64,000 nucleotides of DNA from Colwellia sp. MB02u-6 (lineage in GTDB: Bacteria; Pseudomonadota; Gammaproteobacteria; Enterobacterales; Alteromonadaceae): NCBI RefSeq assembly GCF_014077095.1, contig NZ_JACGVG010000027.1, forward strand, positions 558,001 through 622,000, given 5' to 3'. Shown piece after piece: positions 1 to 7,833 of the stretch (the stretch's first letter is position 1; each line of letters opens with the position of its first letter). Below the pieces are notes generated by a model that saw only the letters and a program-made list of their open reading frames with translations, did no database searches and had not been told where the DNA came from. Made by a program: the position numbers and the translations under genes.

Positions 1-297
1 GCAGAAACCAACCCATTTGCTGTGCAAAATGTCATGACTATAGTATCTGCTGACGGGCACGAGAATGGTAAGTGCGGCGAAGGCAAATGTGGTGAAGGTA
101 AAGCCAAAGCTAAAACCGAAGGTAAGTGTGGCGAAGGCAAAGCTAAAACCGAAGGCAAGTGTGGTGAAGGCAAAGCTAAAACTGAAGGCAAGTGTGGCGA
201 AAGTAAAATGAAGGCCAAAGCCAAAGGTAAATGTGGCGAAGGCAAATGTGGTGAAGGTAAGGCTACAAAAGCTAAAGAAGGTAAGTGTGGCGAATAA
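1..297 (+). CDS. hvfA: HvfA-like cysteine-repeat RiPP metallophore precursor (5' end missing)
   Basis: The reading frame is open from base 1, so the start and any signal peptide lie left of the window. About 98 residues are visible. After a short acidic segment the chain is almost only Gly, Lys, Cys, Glu and Ala, with eight cysteines, every one in a GKCG(E) setting and six as EGKCG. EGKCG repeats are the hallmark of HvfA-family precursors, exported peptides whose cysteines are converted by the HvfB (DUF692/MNIO) and HvfC pair to copper-binding oxazolone/thioamide groups; that chemistry is family knowledge. The modification genes are not in this window: a terminator follows at once and the next gene is an SDR. 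They could be upstream. An unmodified low-complexity metal-binding protein is the alternative. Confidence 0.75.
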   Translation, partial: AETNPFAVQNVMTIVSADGHENGKCGEGKCGEGKAKAKTEGKCGEGKAKTEGKCGEGKAKTEGKCGESKMKAKAKGKCGEGKCGEGKATKAKEGKCGE

Positions 298-354
298 GCT
301 CACTGCTTAGTAAATAAGTCTAACGCTTAGTCAATAAGCTTGATAGCATATTAG

Positions 355-380
355 AAACCACTTCATTGAAGTGGTTTTTT
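355..380 (+). terminator. Rho-independent terminator after the HvfA-like gene
   Basis: An 11-bp perfect stem (AAACCACTTCA, one-base centre, TGAAGTGGTTT) is followed by further T residues. It lies 58 bp after the stop codon and separates this gene from the SDR gene at 431. Confidence 0.85.
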
Positions 381-430
381 AGTTTTAATGATTTAAGACC
401 AATTAAAATGTTTAAGTATAAGGAAAGTCA

Positions 431-1096
431 ATGAACAATAATATTGTGATTACCGGTGCGAATAGAGGCATAGGTTTAGCCATGTGTATGCACTTTAAGG
501 CACAAGGAGATCGTGTCTTTGCGCTGTGTCGAAAAACTTCAGTTGAGTTAACCGCGCTTGATGTCAATATCATAGAAGATATCGATGTAACAAGTGATTT
601 GGGTATAGCAAACATGGTCTCTGGATTAAAGCATCTCGACATTGATGTATTGGTGTGTAACGCGGGTATTTTAAGGGATGAAAGTTTAGCCAATCTCGAT
701 CTAAACACGATACGAGAGCAGTTCGAAGTCAATGCTCTAGCACCGCTAAGAGTGGTTGCTAGTTTGCAAAAGCAGCTTAACCAAGGGGCAAAAGTAGCAC
801 TTATTACCTCAAGAATGGGCTCTATTGCCGATAATGACTCAGGTGGTCGTTATGGTTACAGAATGTCCAAGGCGGCTTTAAATGCGGCTGCCATGTCGTT
901 GAGTCATGACCTTGCCAGTAATAAAGTAGCTGTTGGTATATATCATCCTGGTTATGTCCAAACAGAGATGGTTAATTATGGTGGTGATATTAGCGCGAGT
1001 GATGCGGCTAAAAAGCTAGTTGCATTAATTAATCAATTAACCTTGGCACAAAGTGGTATTTTTAAACACTCCAATGGTAGTGTTTTGCCTTGGTAA
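431..1096 (+). CDS. Short-chain dehydrogenase/reductase (SDR) family oxidoreductase
   Basis: A 221-residue classical SDR, expected to be a cytosolic NAD(P)-dependent oxidoreductase; the substrate cannot be told. The Rossmann dinucleotide motif TGANRGIG is at residues 8-15, the structural NAG at 77-79, and the catalytic Tyr143-x3-Lys147 pair with an upstream Ser127 is intact. The short length and lack of extra domains resemble the C-factor/CsgA-like subgroup. An AAGGAA ribosome site sits about 6 bases before the ATG. The stop codon abuts the MGMT-like gene, so the two are probably co-transcribed. Confidence 0.85.
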   Translation: MNNNIVITGANRGIGLAMCMHFKAQGDRVFALCRKTSVELTALDVNIIEDIDVTSDLGIANMVSGLKHLDIDVLVCNAGILRDESLANLDLNTIREQFEVNALAPLRVVASLQKQLNQGAKVALITSRMGSIADNDSGGRYGYRMSKAALNAAAMSLSHDLASNKVAVGIYHPGYVQTEMVNYGGDISASDAAKKLVALINQLTLAQSGIFKHSNGSVLPW

Positions 1097-1146
1097 TTAA
1101 GCACAATATAAGCTCAACTGTTGGTAAACTGGTTAGTATTAAGCAT

Positions 1147-1440
1147 ATGAAAATTTGGCAAGCTGTTCTGGCTATTCCTACGGGAAAAGTCGCCTGCTAT
1201 GGCCAAGTTGCTGATTTATCCGGTTTACCTGGCAGCGCTCGGTTAGTAGGAAAAGTGTTAGCTGCTTTGCCAATTAATGGCCAGTATGGGCAAACCGTGC
1301 CTTGGTATCGGGTGATTAATGCTCAAGGTAGAATTTCATTTGCAGCCGGTAGTGAGAATTTTGCTCGACAACGTGACTTACTACAAGCTGAGCAAGTGTT
1401 GGCTATAGGGGCGCGTATCAAATTAAAAGACTTTCAATAG
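1147..1440 (+). CDS. Alkyltransferase-like protein (Atl/MGMT family)
   Basis: A 97-residue protein matching the C-terminal DNA-binding domain of O6-methylguanine-DNA methyltransferase. IPTGKV and YGQVA, followed by the helix-turn-helix region PGSARLVG (residues 28-35), are as in the family. The methyl-accepting PCHR motif is replaced by PWYR (52-55), so no active cysteine is present. Such Atl proteins bind O6-alkylguanine and hand lesions to nucleotide excision repair rather than demethylating them; Tyr in place of the usual His of PWHR is a small deviation. ATG at 1147 is chosen; an in-frame TTG at 1090 overlaps the SDR stop and would add 19 residues, which may be real because the family often has about 10 more residues here. 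Confidence 0.8.
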   Translation: MKIWQAVLAIPTGKVACYGQVADLSGLPGSARLVGKVLAALPINGQYGQTVPWYRVINAQGRISFAAGSENFARQRDLLQAEQVLAIGARIKLKDFQ

Positions 1441-1769
1441 CAACCTGATTTAGCAGAATTGTTGTTTGTTTTAGCGCATTAGCTATTGTCTACAATTAAA
1501 AGCAACTGAGTTAACTAATGAATCTAAGCTGCCTTATCGTGGTGAGTAATAAATGGCTACGAACGAACTGCAAGTGGCTTAAGAATAAATATCACCTTTA
1601 ACGGCTATTTTTAAGAATCTAACCCCTGATGAGTGTCGTTTTCAGTGCCTGAGAGTTATCCCCCAGCCTCAGTAATTTAATGATGAAAAGGACCACTAGT
1701 TCTCTTGTTTTCGCTAGTGGATTTTTTCTTTGCGTTGGTATTATTAGCATTGCCTTTGTCGAGCCTGCT
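1441..1769. other. Intergenic region with hairpins, no gene seen
   Basis: No credible open frame. The right half carries a CTGAG/CTCAG hairpin (about 1650-1672) and a terminator-like stem (1693-1727) on the + strand, listed separately. Confidence 0.5.
1693..1727 (+). terminator. Terminator-like hairpin of an unassigned transcript
   Basis: CCACTAG (1693-1699) pairs with CTAGTGG (1714-1720) and is followed by ATTTTTT. It lies 253 bases beyond the alkyltransferase-like stop codon and faces the convergent kmo gene. It could end a long 3' UTR or a small RNA; which one is unclear. Confidence 0.6.
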
Positions 1770-3179
1770 TTAACCTTTACTATATTTGGTTAAATTTTTC
1801 TGGGTAACTAAGTCAGTATGGCTAACGCCAAATTCTGCTTGGGCTAATTGCCACAATTTGTCATAAACAAAGTCGGCTTGCCAATATTTTTCAATATTGG
1901 GGATTTGCATTATTTTCTGCATAATCTCTTGCTGAATATCACCCAGTGCTAAGGCCTGAGAATAAGGCAGTAAGGGTGAAAAGGTCACCATAGTATACAG
2001 CGGAGTCCAAAGTGTAGGATGGCGTTGATGAAATTCTGCTTCTATTTTTTTCTGTAATAAAAACCTTGCCTGACCTGATAATTCACTCATTTCAACAAAA
2101 TTTCGTTTCGCTAACTCACTAATAGCATCAGCATTTATTTTTCTAGCCACTTGATAAGCTGGAAAAATTTTTGACCAGTCTTGCTGATATTCAGTAATTA
2201 ACTCGTCTAATACTCGACAATCTTCAAAACCACAATTCATGCCTTGACCATAAAAAGGCACCATGGCATGAGCTGCATCACCAATTAACGCGACAGTATT
2301 ATTGATAACCCAAGGGTCAACATTAAGCAGAAATAATGAACTGGCGGTTTTATTGAGAAAGTTATCTATTGGATTTTCCATTAAAGGTAGTACATCAGCA
2401 AAATTTTTTGTAAAAAACGCAGCCACCTCAGCGCGGTTTGTTAACGAAGAAAATGAAACCTCACCTTCAGAGTCTAGAAATAAGGTGCAAGTGAAAGAGC
2501 CGTCAGGGTTGGGTAAGGCAATCAGCATAAAGGTTTTACGGGGCCAAATATGTAAGGCGTTTTTGGCTATTTTAAATGAACCATCATCATTGGCTGGAAT
2601 GTTTAATTCCATATAGCTTTGTGGCATATAAGACTGGCTATAACTGAAATGTGGCGTGTCTTGTGCTAGGCGACGCACTTTTGAGAAAGCGCCATCGGCA
2701 CCAAATAAAATATCTGCTGATATTTTTTCAAGGTTATGATCATGGCTAAAGCTAGCACTTGCATCGCTAAAATCAAGATCAACTAAGCGTTGTTCAAATC
2801 TAACGTTTATTAAGGGCTCTTGCTCAGCTAAATTAAGTAGCTGCTCATTAATACCCGAACGAGAAACTGACCAAATAGCTTGGTCTTCTTGACCATATGC
2901 TTGTTCGGTAATCGTACCATCAATGGCATGCATTACACGCTTATGCATAGCAATGGCATGCTGTTTAATCTCTGCTTCAATACCAACAGCTGCTAATGCC
3001 AGCCACCCCCGATCAGACAAAGCAATGTTAATCGACTTACCCTGATAAATATTATGGTTACGCGAGTCAGGTCGCGATTCAAATAAATTAACGGCATAAC
3101 CATGTCGAGCTAAAAGTATGGCAAGTAAAGTACCAACTGGGCCTGCACCGGCAATGGTTATTTTCTCTTTGACTGACAT
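1770..3179 (-). CDS. kmo: Kynurenine 3-monooxygenase
   Basis: A 469-residue FAD-dependent aromatic hydroxylase that converts L-kynurenine to 3-hydroxykynurenine with NADPH and O2, part of tryptophan breakdown and the eukaryote-like route to quinolinate. The N-terminal GAGPVG dinucleotide fold (residues 11-16) and the second FAD motif GDAAHAMVPFYGQGMNCGFED are typical, and the latter with N-terminal LARHGY and FESRPDSR is the KMO rather than the UbiH signature. Length agrees with bacterial KMOs. It stands alone: no kynureninase, tryptophan dioxygenase or 3-hydroxyanthranilate dioxygenase gene is in the window. Confidence 0.88.
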   Translation of the reverse strand: MSVKEKITIAGAGPVGTLLAILLARHGYAVNLFESRPDSRNHNIYQGKSINIALSDRGWLALAAVGIEAEIKQHAIAMHKRVMHAIDGTITEQAYGQEDQAIWSVSRSGINEQLLNLAEQEPLINVRFEQRLVDLDFSDASASFSHDHNLEKISADILFGADGAFSKVRRLAQDTPHFSYSQSYMPQSYMELNIPANDDGSFKIAKNALHIWPRKTFMLIALPNPDGSFTCTLFLDSEGEVSFSSLTNRAEVAAFFTKNFADVLPLMENPIDNFLNKTASSLFLLNVDPWVINNTVALIGDAAHAMVPFYGQGMNCGFEDCRVLDELITEYQQDWSKIFPAYQVARKINADAISELAKRNFVEMSELSGQARFLLQKKIEAEFHQRHPTLWTPLYTMVTFSPLLPYSQALALGDIQQEIMQKIMQIPNIEKYWQADFVYDKLWQLAQAEFGVSHTDLVTQKNLTKYSKG

Positions 3180-3938
3180 TAGATGAATTCCTTGAATATT
3201 CTGACCAAATGATAAATATCTTGAAAACTATTGTATAACGACAGGGGCGCAACACAAATAACAATAGGTGTGCGTCCATCAGTGCTATCACTCAACCGCG
3301 AAAGTGGTTAACTTGGGTATTTTCAATGTGTCTTTATTGTACAAAAAAGCCGGCCATAGCACCTGAACTGCTGTTGAGGTATTTACCCTTGTATCAGCAG
3401 GCAACATCGACTTGCCATTTATTCAATGATAACTCAATATTGTTGGCAGCATGAGTTATCATTGAATTTAACTTTCAGCACAATAAACAATTTAATATCA
3501 GCAACTTTTTTTATAAAAAAACTAGATTATTTCTTCTGGCGTTAGGTTGAGTTTTTGCAGGTTAATTAAGCTTTAATTGTTGTTAAAAAAATCTTATCCC
3601 CGAGGCTCATAAATCAAGAAGTAAACAAAGGTGTTATTAAACGCATATTCGTTAAGCGAAAGGGTGGTTAAAGACTCGATATGTCTGAGCTTTGTACAGC
3701 CAGTTGTCGCTTTAATTACCAACAATAATAAGATGATAATTAAACATAAATGGCTAGAGATTAAGGTCGCCTGTCGTCGAATCTAGGCAGATTAGCGAAA
3801 ACAGCAAGACATTGATAATTAGCCTAGGTACATTAAGTTACATACCCGTTCCGTTTGTTATAACAATCAAGTCATTAATATTCTAAAGTGATTTGTTATA
3901 AAAATGGGATGATATTCGGCCAATCTATGGAGTTGAAA
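3180..3938. other. Long divergent intergenic region
   Basis: About 760 bp between kmo (-) and the M20 amidohydrolase (+). No credible ORF is present. It must hold both promoters and contains the perfect inverted repeat at 3421-3467. Confidence 0.5.
3421..3467. repeat. Perfect 16-bp inverted repeat
   Basis: ATTCAATGATAACTCA (3421-3436) is exactly complementary to TGAGTTATCATTGAAT (3452-3467) across a 15-base spacer. There is no T tract on either side and no gene ends nearby, so it is not an obvious terminator. An operator or a mobile-element relic is possible. Confidence 0.7.
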
Positions 3939-5276
3939 ATGAAGCGTAAAACACTAGCAATCTTAATTGCGTCAGCACTCACAATCTCGTCTTTTGCGAC
4001 GACTAACGTTTTAGCCTTTGAACAAGATATGGCTAACGATATTGCAAAAGATTATCAACAGCACTTAGCACCGTTATGGGATCATTTTCATCGTAATCCT
4101 GAATTATCATTAATGGAAACTAAAACAGCAAAACGTTTAGCGCAAGAATTGAGTGCTGTTGGTTATGAGGTTACTCAAGGTGTTGGTGGCACAGGTATTG
4201 TCGCGATAATGAAAAATGGCGAAGGCCCCATGGTCATGGTACGAGCCGATATGGACGGCTTGCCGGTAGTTGAGCAATCAGGCTTAGCTAATGCCTCAAC
4301 CGTTAAAATGCAGAATTGGCATGACGAAACTGTTGGTGTTATGCACGCTTGTGGTCATGATGTTCATATGACAAGCCTAGTGGGAACTGGCCGCTATATG
4401 GCTGAAAATAAAGATAAATGGTCTGGCACTTTAATGCTTATAGGGCAACCTGCAGAAGAAAAGGGTCCAGGAGCGTCTGCGATGATGGCAGATAATTTAT
4501 GGCAGCGTTTTGGTCAACCTGATTATGCTTTTGCTTTTCATGTTACCGCTAATTCAGAAGCGGGTAAGATAATTATAGATGAAGGCTCACCTTATGCTGG
4601 TGCGGATACGGTTGATATTACGGTACATGGTATTGGTGCTCATGGTGCTTCACCACATCAAGGTAAAGATCCTGTCGTGATTGGTGCTCAAATTGTCAAT
4701 AACTTACAAACGATTATTAGTCGTGAGTTAGCGCCACGTTATGCGGGTGTTATCACAGTTGGTTCATTTCATGCTGGTACTAAGCATAATATTATTTCAG
4801 ATAAAGCTAAGTTGCAGTTAACAGTACGCAGTTTAACACCAGAGGTACGTGAGCAGTTACTATCAGCAATTAAGCGCATTGCTATTGGTACAGCACGTAC
4901 TGCAGGTGTGCCAGAAGATAAATTACCAGAAGTAGTGGTCAGTGAATTCGCTTATCCACCAACCTTTAATGATAAAAAATTGGCTAAGCGTTTGAAAAAT
5001 TTATTAAATGAAAAAATGGGTGCTGACGCGCTATTAGAACCAGCAGAAACAGGGATGGGCGCAGAAGATTTTGGCTTTTTTACCACACAGCCTTATATTC
5101 CTAGTGTTTATTTTAAAGTCGGCGGCACGCCAAAAGCTGATTTTGCGCGCGCACAAGCTGGTGGCGCAGCTGTACCAAGTCATCATAGCCCGCAATTTAA
5201 AATAACCCCTGAGCCCGCAATTAAATCAGGTGTTGAAGCTACGGTACATGCGCTACTTGATGTTATGGCGAAATAA
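3939..5276 (+). CDS. Exported M20 family amidohydrolase
   Basis: A 445-residue metallopeptidase-fold amidohydrolase of the hippurate hydrolase / IAA-amino acid hydrolase / N-acyl amino acid amidohydrolase type. It has a signal peptide (charged MKRK, hydrophobic core, VLA cleavage site near residue 26), so action in the periplasm is inferred. Metal-site motifs include RADMDGLPV, HACGHDVHM and GMGAEDFGFF, and the dimerisation-domain motif is GAHGASPHQGKDPV. ATG at 3939 is chosen because GGAG lies 6 bases before it and the signal peptide starts there; an upstream in-frame start at 3888 would add 17 residues before the signal. The substrate is unknown. Confidence 0.85.
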   Translation: MKRKTLAILIASALTISSFATTNVLAFEQDMANDIAKDYQQHLAPLWDHFHRNPELSLMETKTAKRLAQELSAVGYEVTQGVGGTGIVAIMKNGEGPMVMVRADMDGLPVVEQSGLANASTVKMQNWHDETVGVMHACGHDVHMTSLVGTGRYMAENKDKWSGTLMLIGQPAEEKGPGASAMMADNLWQRFGQPDYAFAFHVTANSEAGKIIIDEGSPYAGADTVDITVHGIGAHGASPHQGKDPVVIGAQIVNNLQTIISRELAPRYAGVITVGSFHAGTKHNIISDKAKLQLTVRSLTPEVREQLLSAIKRIAIGTARTAGVPEDKLPEVVVSEFAYPPTFNDKKLAKRLKNLLNEKMGADALLEPAETGMGAEDFGFFTTQPYIPSVYFKVGGTPKADFARAQAGGAAVPSHHSPQFKITPEPAIKSGVEATVHALLDVMAK

Positions 5277-5298
5277 CAAGCCTAGCCTTTAACTTGTC

Positions 5299-5342
5299 TT
5301 TATTGTGATACTGAAAAGTAAATGGTTCAGTATCACAATAAA
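5299..5342. repeat. Perfect 17-bp inverted repeat downstream of the amidohydrolase
   Basis: TTTATTGTGATACTGAA (5299-5315) pairs exactly with TTCAGTATCACAATAAA (5326-5342) over a 10-base loop. It starts 22 bp after the amidohydrolase stop, so it probably ends or protects that transcript, although it lacks a long T run. Confidence 0.65.
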
Positions 5343-5433
5343 TTTAATCGTTAGCGCGGATTATATTGATATCGCTTTAGTGATAATCAAATAGCAACAA
5401 CCTTTGTGCTGAGTCATGTTTGCTAACATTATG

Positions 5434-5590
5434 TAATACAAAGTTGACTAATTATCTGTTCATTTTTAAGGGACAAAATGAACAATACCGTGTGATAAAA
5501 TTTATAAGTAGCATAACGACTGACTAAATTTGACACCTGGTATTTATCCATTTTTCTCATGAAAAAAGAGGTTAATTAAATAGCTATAAG
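5434..5590. repeat. Dispersed MITE-like repeat, copy 1
   Basis: It starts TAATAC and ends CTATAAG. It shares an extended similar segment with 20123-20246, including the hairpin TTCATTTT...AAAATGAA, the words TACnGTGTnATA and ATCCATTTTTCT, and a TTAATTAA-rich end. By eye about 40 of 50 aligned bases match in the first half; this copy has roughly 40 extra bases in the middle. Confidence 0.5.
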
Positions 5591-5888
5591 TTGATGCTAA
5601 AAACAGCTAAAGCTGTGAATTTTGACATCTGAAATTAAACGTTTACAGAGTTTACTTGTGCCTTTCAATATCGAACAGTAGATTAATGCAGACCCTATCG
5701 GCGACTACACTATTAAAGATGTGATTAGTGTATTTAATTTCAAGAGCAAGGGGGGGGTATAGTTGAGTTATTGCTGTCTTAATTTTTATATCATTAACTT
5801 CTAATAATATAATTTTTATTTTACTCTTGTTAGTTGATGGGAGCTAATATTTTATATTGGTTCCCATCATGCTATCGCTTGAAAAGTG

Positions 5889-6533
5889 CTAGCCAGAATG
5901 CTCACTTGTTGTCGTTTTTATTGGTTGAACTGTTTGACTCATTGACCTTAACTTGGTTAATGCCGTGTCGTAATCTGGGTGTTGAGAAATATTGCCGACT
6001 AATTCTTTGTAAGCGATTTTTCCATCGACATCAATAATGAAAATAGCGCGTGTTAATAAGCCCATATCTTTAATAAGTAAACCATAATTATGACCGAAAT
6101 TTCGCCAGACAGCATCAGATAACACTTTGATGTTTTTTACTTTTTCAGCTTTACAAAAACGTTTTTGAGCAAAAGGTAAATCATTGCTAATTGTTAACAG
6201 AACCACGTTTTCGGGTAAATTTGCTACTTCGTCATTAAAACGCTTAGTTTGAATAGAACAAACACCGGTATCTAAACTCGGTACAACTGAAATTAACACA
6301 GGTTTATGCTTAAATTCAGCTAAGGTAATGGGTGAAAAGGACTGAGTTACTACCTTAAAGTCAGGTGCTTGATCTCCTACTTTTACTTGATTGCCAAGTA
6401 AGGTAACGTACTTATTACCTGCCATGACTAAATTAGTCGTTTCTGTTAGTTCAGGTACAGAAATATCAGCGCTGGCTGAAGAGAAAAATACTGAGCTAAG
6501 TAAGGCAATTGCCGTTAATTTAAAAATATTCAT
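5889..6533 (-). CDS. tpx: Thiol peroxidase (Tpx) with signal peptide
   Basis: A 214-residue atypical 2-Cys peroxiredoxin that reduces peroxides. The peroxidatic cysteine is Cys92 in PSLDTGVC and the resolving cysteine Cys127 in LPFAQKRFC, spaced as in E. coli Tpx; the ending with VGNISQHPDYDTAL is also Tpx-like. About 45 extra N-terminal residues begin with a signal peptide (MNIFKLTAIALLSSVFFSSASA), absent in cytoplasmic E. coli Tpx. Periplasmic location is inferred, which would need a reductant other than cytosolic thioredoxin. It is monocistronic between convergent and divergent neighbours. Confidence 0.88.
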   Translation of the reverse strand: MNIFKLTAIALLSSVFFSSASADISVPELTETTNLVMAGNKYVTLLGNQVKVGDQAPDFKVVTQSFSPITLAEFKHKPVLISVVPSLDTGVCSIQTKRFNDEVANLPENVVLLTISNDLPFAQKRFCKAEKVKNIKVLSDAVWRNFGHNYGLLIKDMGLLTRAIFIIDVDGKIAYKELVGNISQHPDYDTALTKLRSMSQTVQPIKTTTSEHSG

Positions 6534-6748
6534 AATTTCGATATTTACTTAAGGTAAACTAGAATTCAAGCTTACCTTTTTGTAAGAAAAAAGTGTATAA
6601 AGAATGCGAATTAATCGTGTTTTATTTTAAAAAAACCACTACTAAATATCATAGCATGAGTATGTACTAATCTTTTATTACTGAATATATCTTGCTGAAA
6701 ATGTCACTTGAGTTATCTTTTGCTATCCCAACCTAGGGTTTTTCTGTT

Positions 6749-7831
6749 ATGCCAACTTCTTTACTTATTTGTGATGACTCTACTATGGCGCGAAAACAAG
6801 TTGCGCGCTCACTTCCTGATGGTTGGGATGTTGATGTAACACTTGTCAGTAAAGGTGTTGAAGCCATAGCGGCAATTAAGGCAGGTAAAGGTGATATCTT
6901 ATTACTTGATTTGAATATGCCAGAAATGGACGGCTATCAAGTACTAGAAACCATATTGAAACAAGACCTGCCAACCCTTACTATTGTTATATCAGGTGAT
7001 ATTCAACCTGATGCATATCAAAGAGTAAAGGGTTTAGGTGCATTAGGTTTTATTACAAAACCGATTGATAAAAGTAAACTTACTGAAGTATTGAGTGCTT
7101 ATGGGGTTTTCAGTAAAGCAGAACTCATCATTGCTGAAAATGAAACAGCTAAACTGATAAATCAATCAACCGGACCGGTAAAAAGCGCATCAGTGAGAAA
7201 GCCTGCTGTGGCAGCAACACAGCAATCCATTACTAAAGTTGATAGTGAAATGCTTGATTGTTATCAAGAAATCACTAATGTAGCTATGGGGCAGGCAGGT
7301 AATTTACTCGCTCGTTTACTGGATGTTGTTGTTGTTTTACCCATTCCTAACGTTAATTTAATTGAAGTCAGTGAGTTAACCATGGCGCTTTCGGACGTTG
7401 AGAACAAAGATGAAACCTCAGGTATCTGTCAAGGTTTTATTGGTGCTGGCATCTCAGGCGAAGCACTTTTAATTCTTAATGACTCAAGCTTTAAAGACAT
7501 TGCTTCTTTGATGAAATATGAACATAAATTAGATAAAAATATTGAGTTAGAGTTGTTAATGGACATGACTAACTTACTTATTGGTGCGTGTTTAAGTGGT
7601 ATTGCAGAACAACTTGATATGTCCTTTAGTCAGGGCCATCCGGTCGTGTTAGGTCAACATAGGAAAATTTCTGAATTAATTGCGACAAATACTAATAAAT
7701 GGAAGAAAACGCTCGCGATTGAAATTAGTTATAGTATCGAAAACTACCCTATTAAATTCGACCTACTGTTGCTCTTTACTGAACAATCGTTAGCCGTACT
7801 TAATCATAAAATAGCTTACTTGTTGGATTAA
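6749..7831 (+). CDS. Response regulator with CheC-like phosphatase domain
   Basis: A 360-residue two-domain protein. Residues 1-120 are a receiver domain (acid pocket DD at 9-10, phosphoacceptor Asp54, switch Ser82, Lys104). From about residue 165 comes a CheC/CheX-like domain with two helix motifs: Glu174-x2-Asn177 followed by GQAGN, and Asp272-x2-Asn275. In CheC these acid/Asn pairs dephosphorylate CheY-P. The protein probably couples its own phosphorylation to phosphatase activity on a receiver. The PAS-GGDEF gene starts 2 bases after the stop, so the two act as a unit. Confidence 0.85.
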   Translation: MPTSLLICDDSTMARKQVARSLPDGWDVDVTLVSKGVEAIAAIKAGKGDILLLDLNMPEMDGYQVLETILKQDLPTLTIVISGDIQPDAYQRVKGLGALGFITKPIDKSKLTEVLSAYGVFSKAELIIAENETAKLINQSTGPVKSASVRKPAVAATQQSITKVDSEMLDCYQEITNVAMGQAGNLLARLLDVVVVLPIPNVNLIEVSELTMALSDVENKDETSGICQGFIGAGISGEALLILNDSSFKDIASLMKYEHKLDKNIELELLMDMTNLLIGACLSGIAEQLDMSFSQGHPVVLGQHRKISELIATNTNKWKKTLAIEISYSIENYPIKFDLLLLFTEQSLAVLNHKIAYLLD

Positions 7832-7833
7832 TC

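Larger units (their letters stand above)
5277..5888. other. Convergent intergenic region with repeats
   Basis: About 610 bp without a gene. It holds a 17-bp perfect inverted repeat (5299-5342), one copy of a dispersed repeat (5434-5590), a run of eight G (5750-5757) and a weak hairpin (GATGGGA...TCCCATC, about 5836-5868) just beyond the tpx stop. Confidence 0.6.

Noticed and set aside
1640-1700. Possible glycine riboswitch (GTGCCTGAGAGTTA on + is like the complement of the ACTCTCAGGCA end)
   Set aside because: The CCGAAGG core is missing, and a minus-strand riboswitch here would have no downstream gene.
5299-5342. CRP-like TGTGA/TCACA halves in the inverted repeat
   Set aside because: The halves are separated by about 24 bases rather than 6, so this is not a CRP site.
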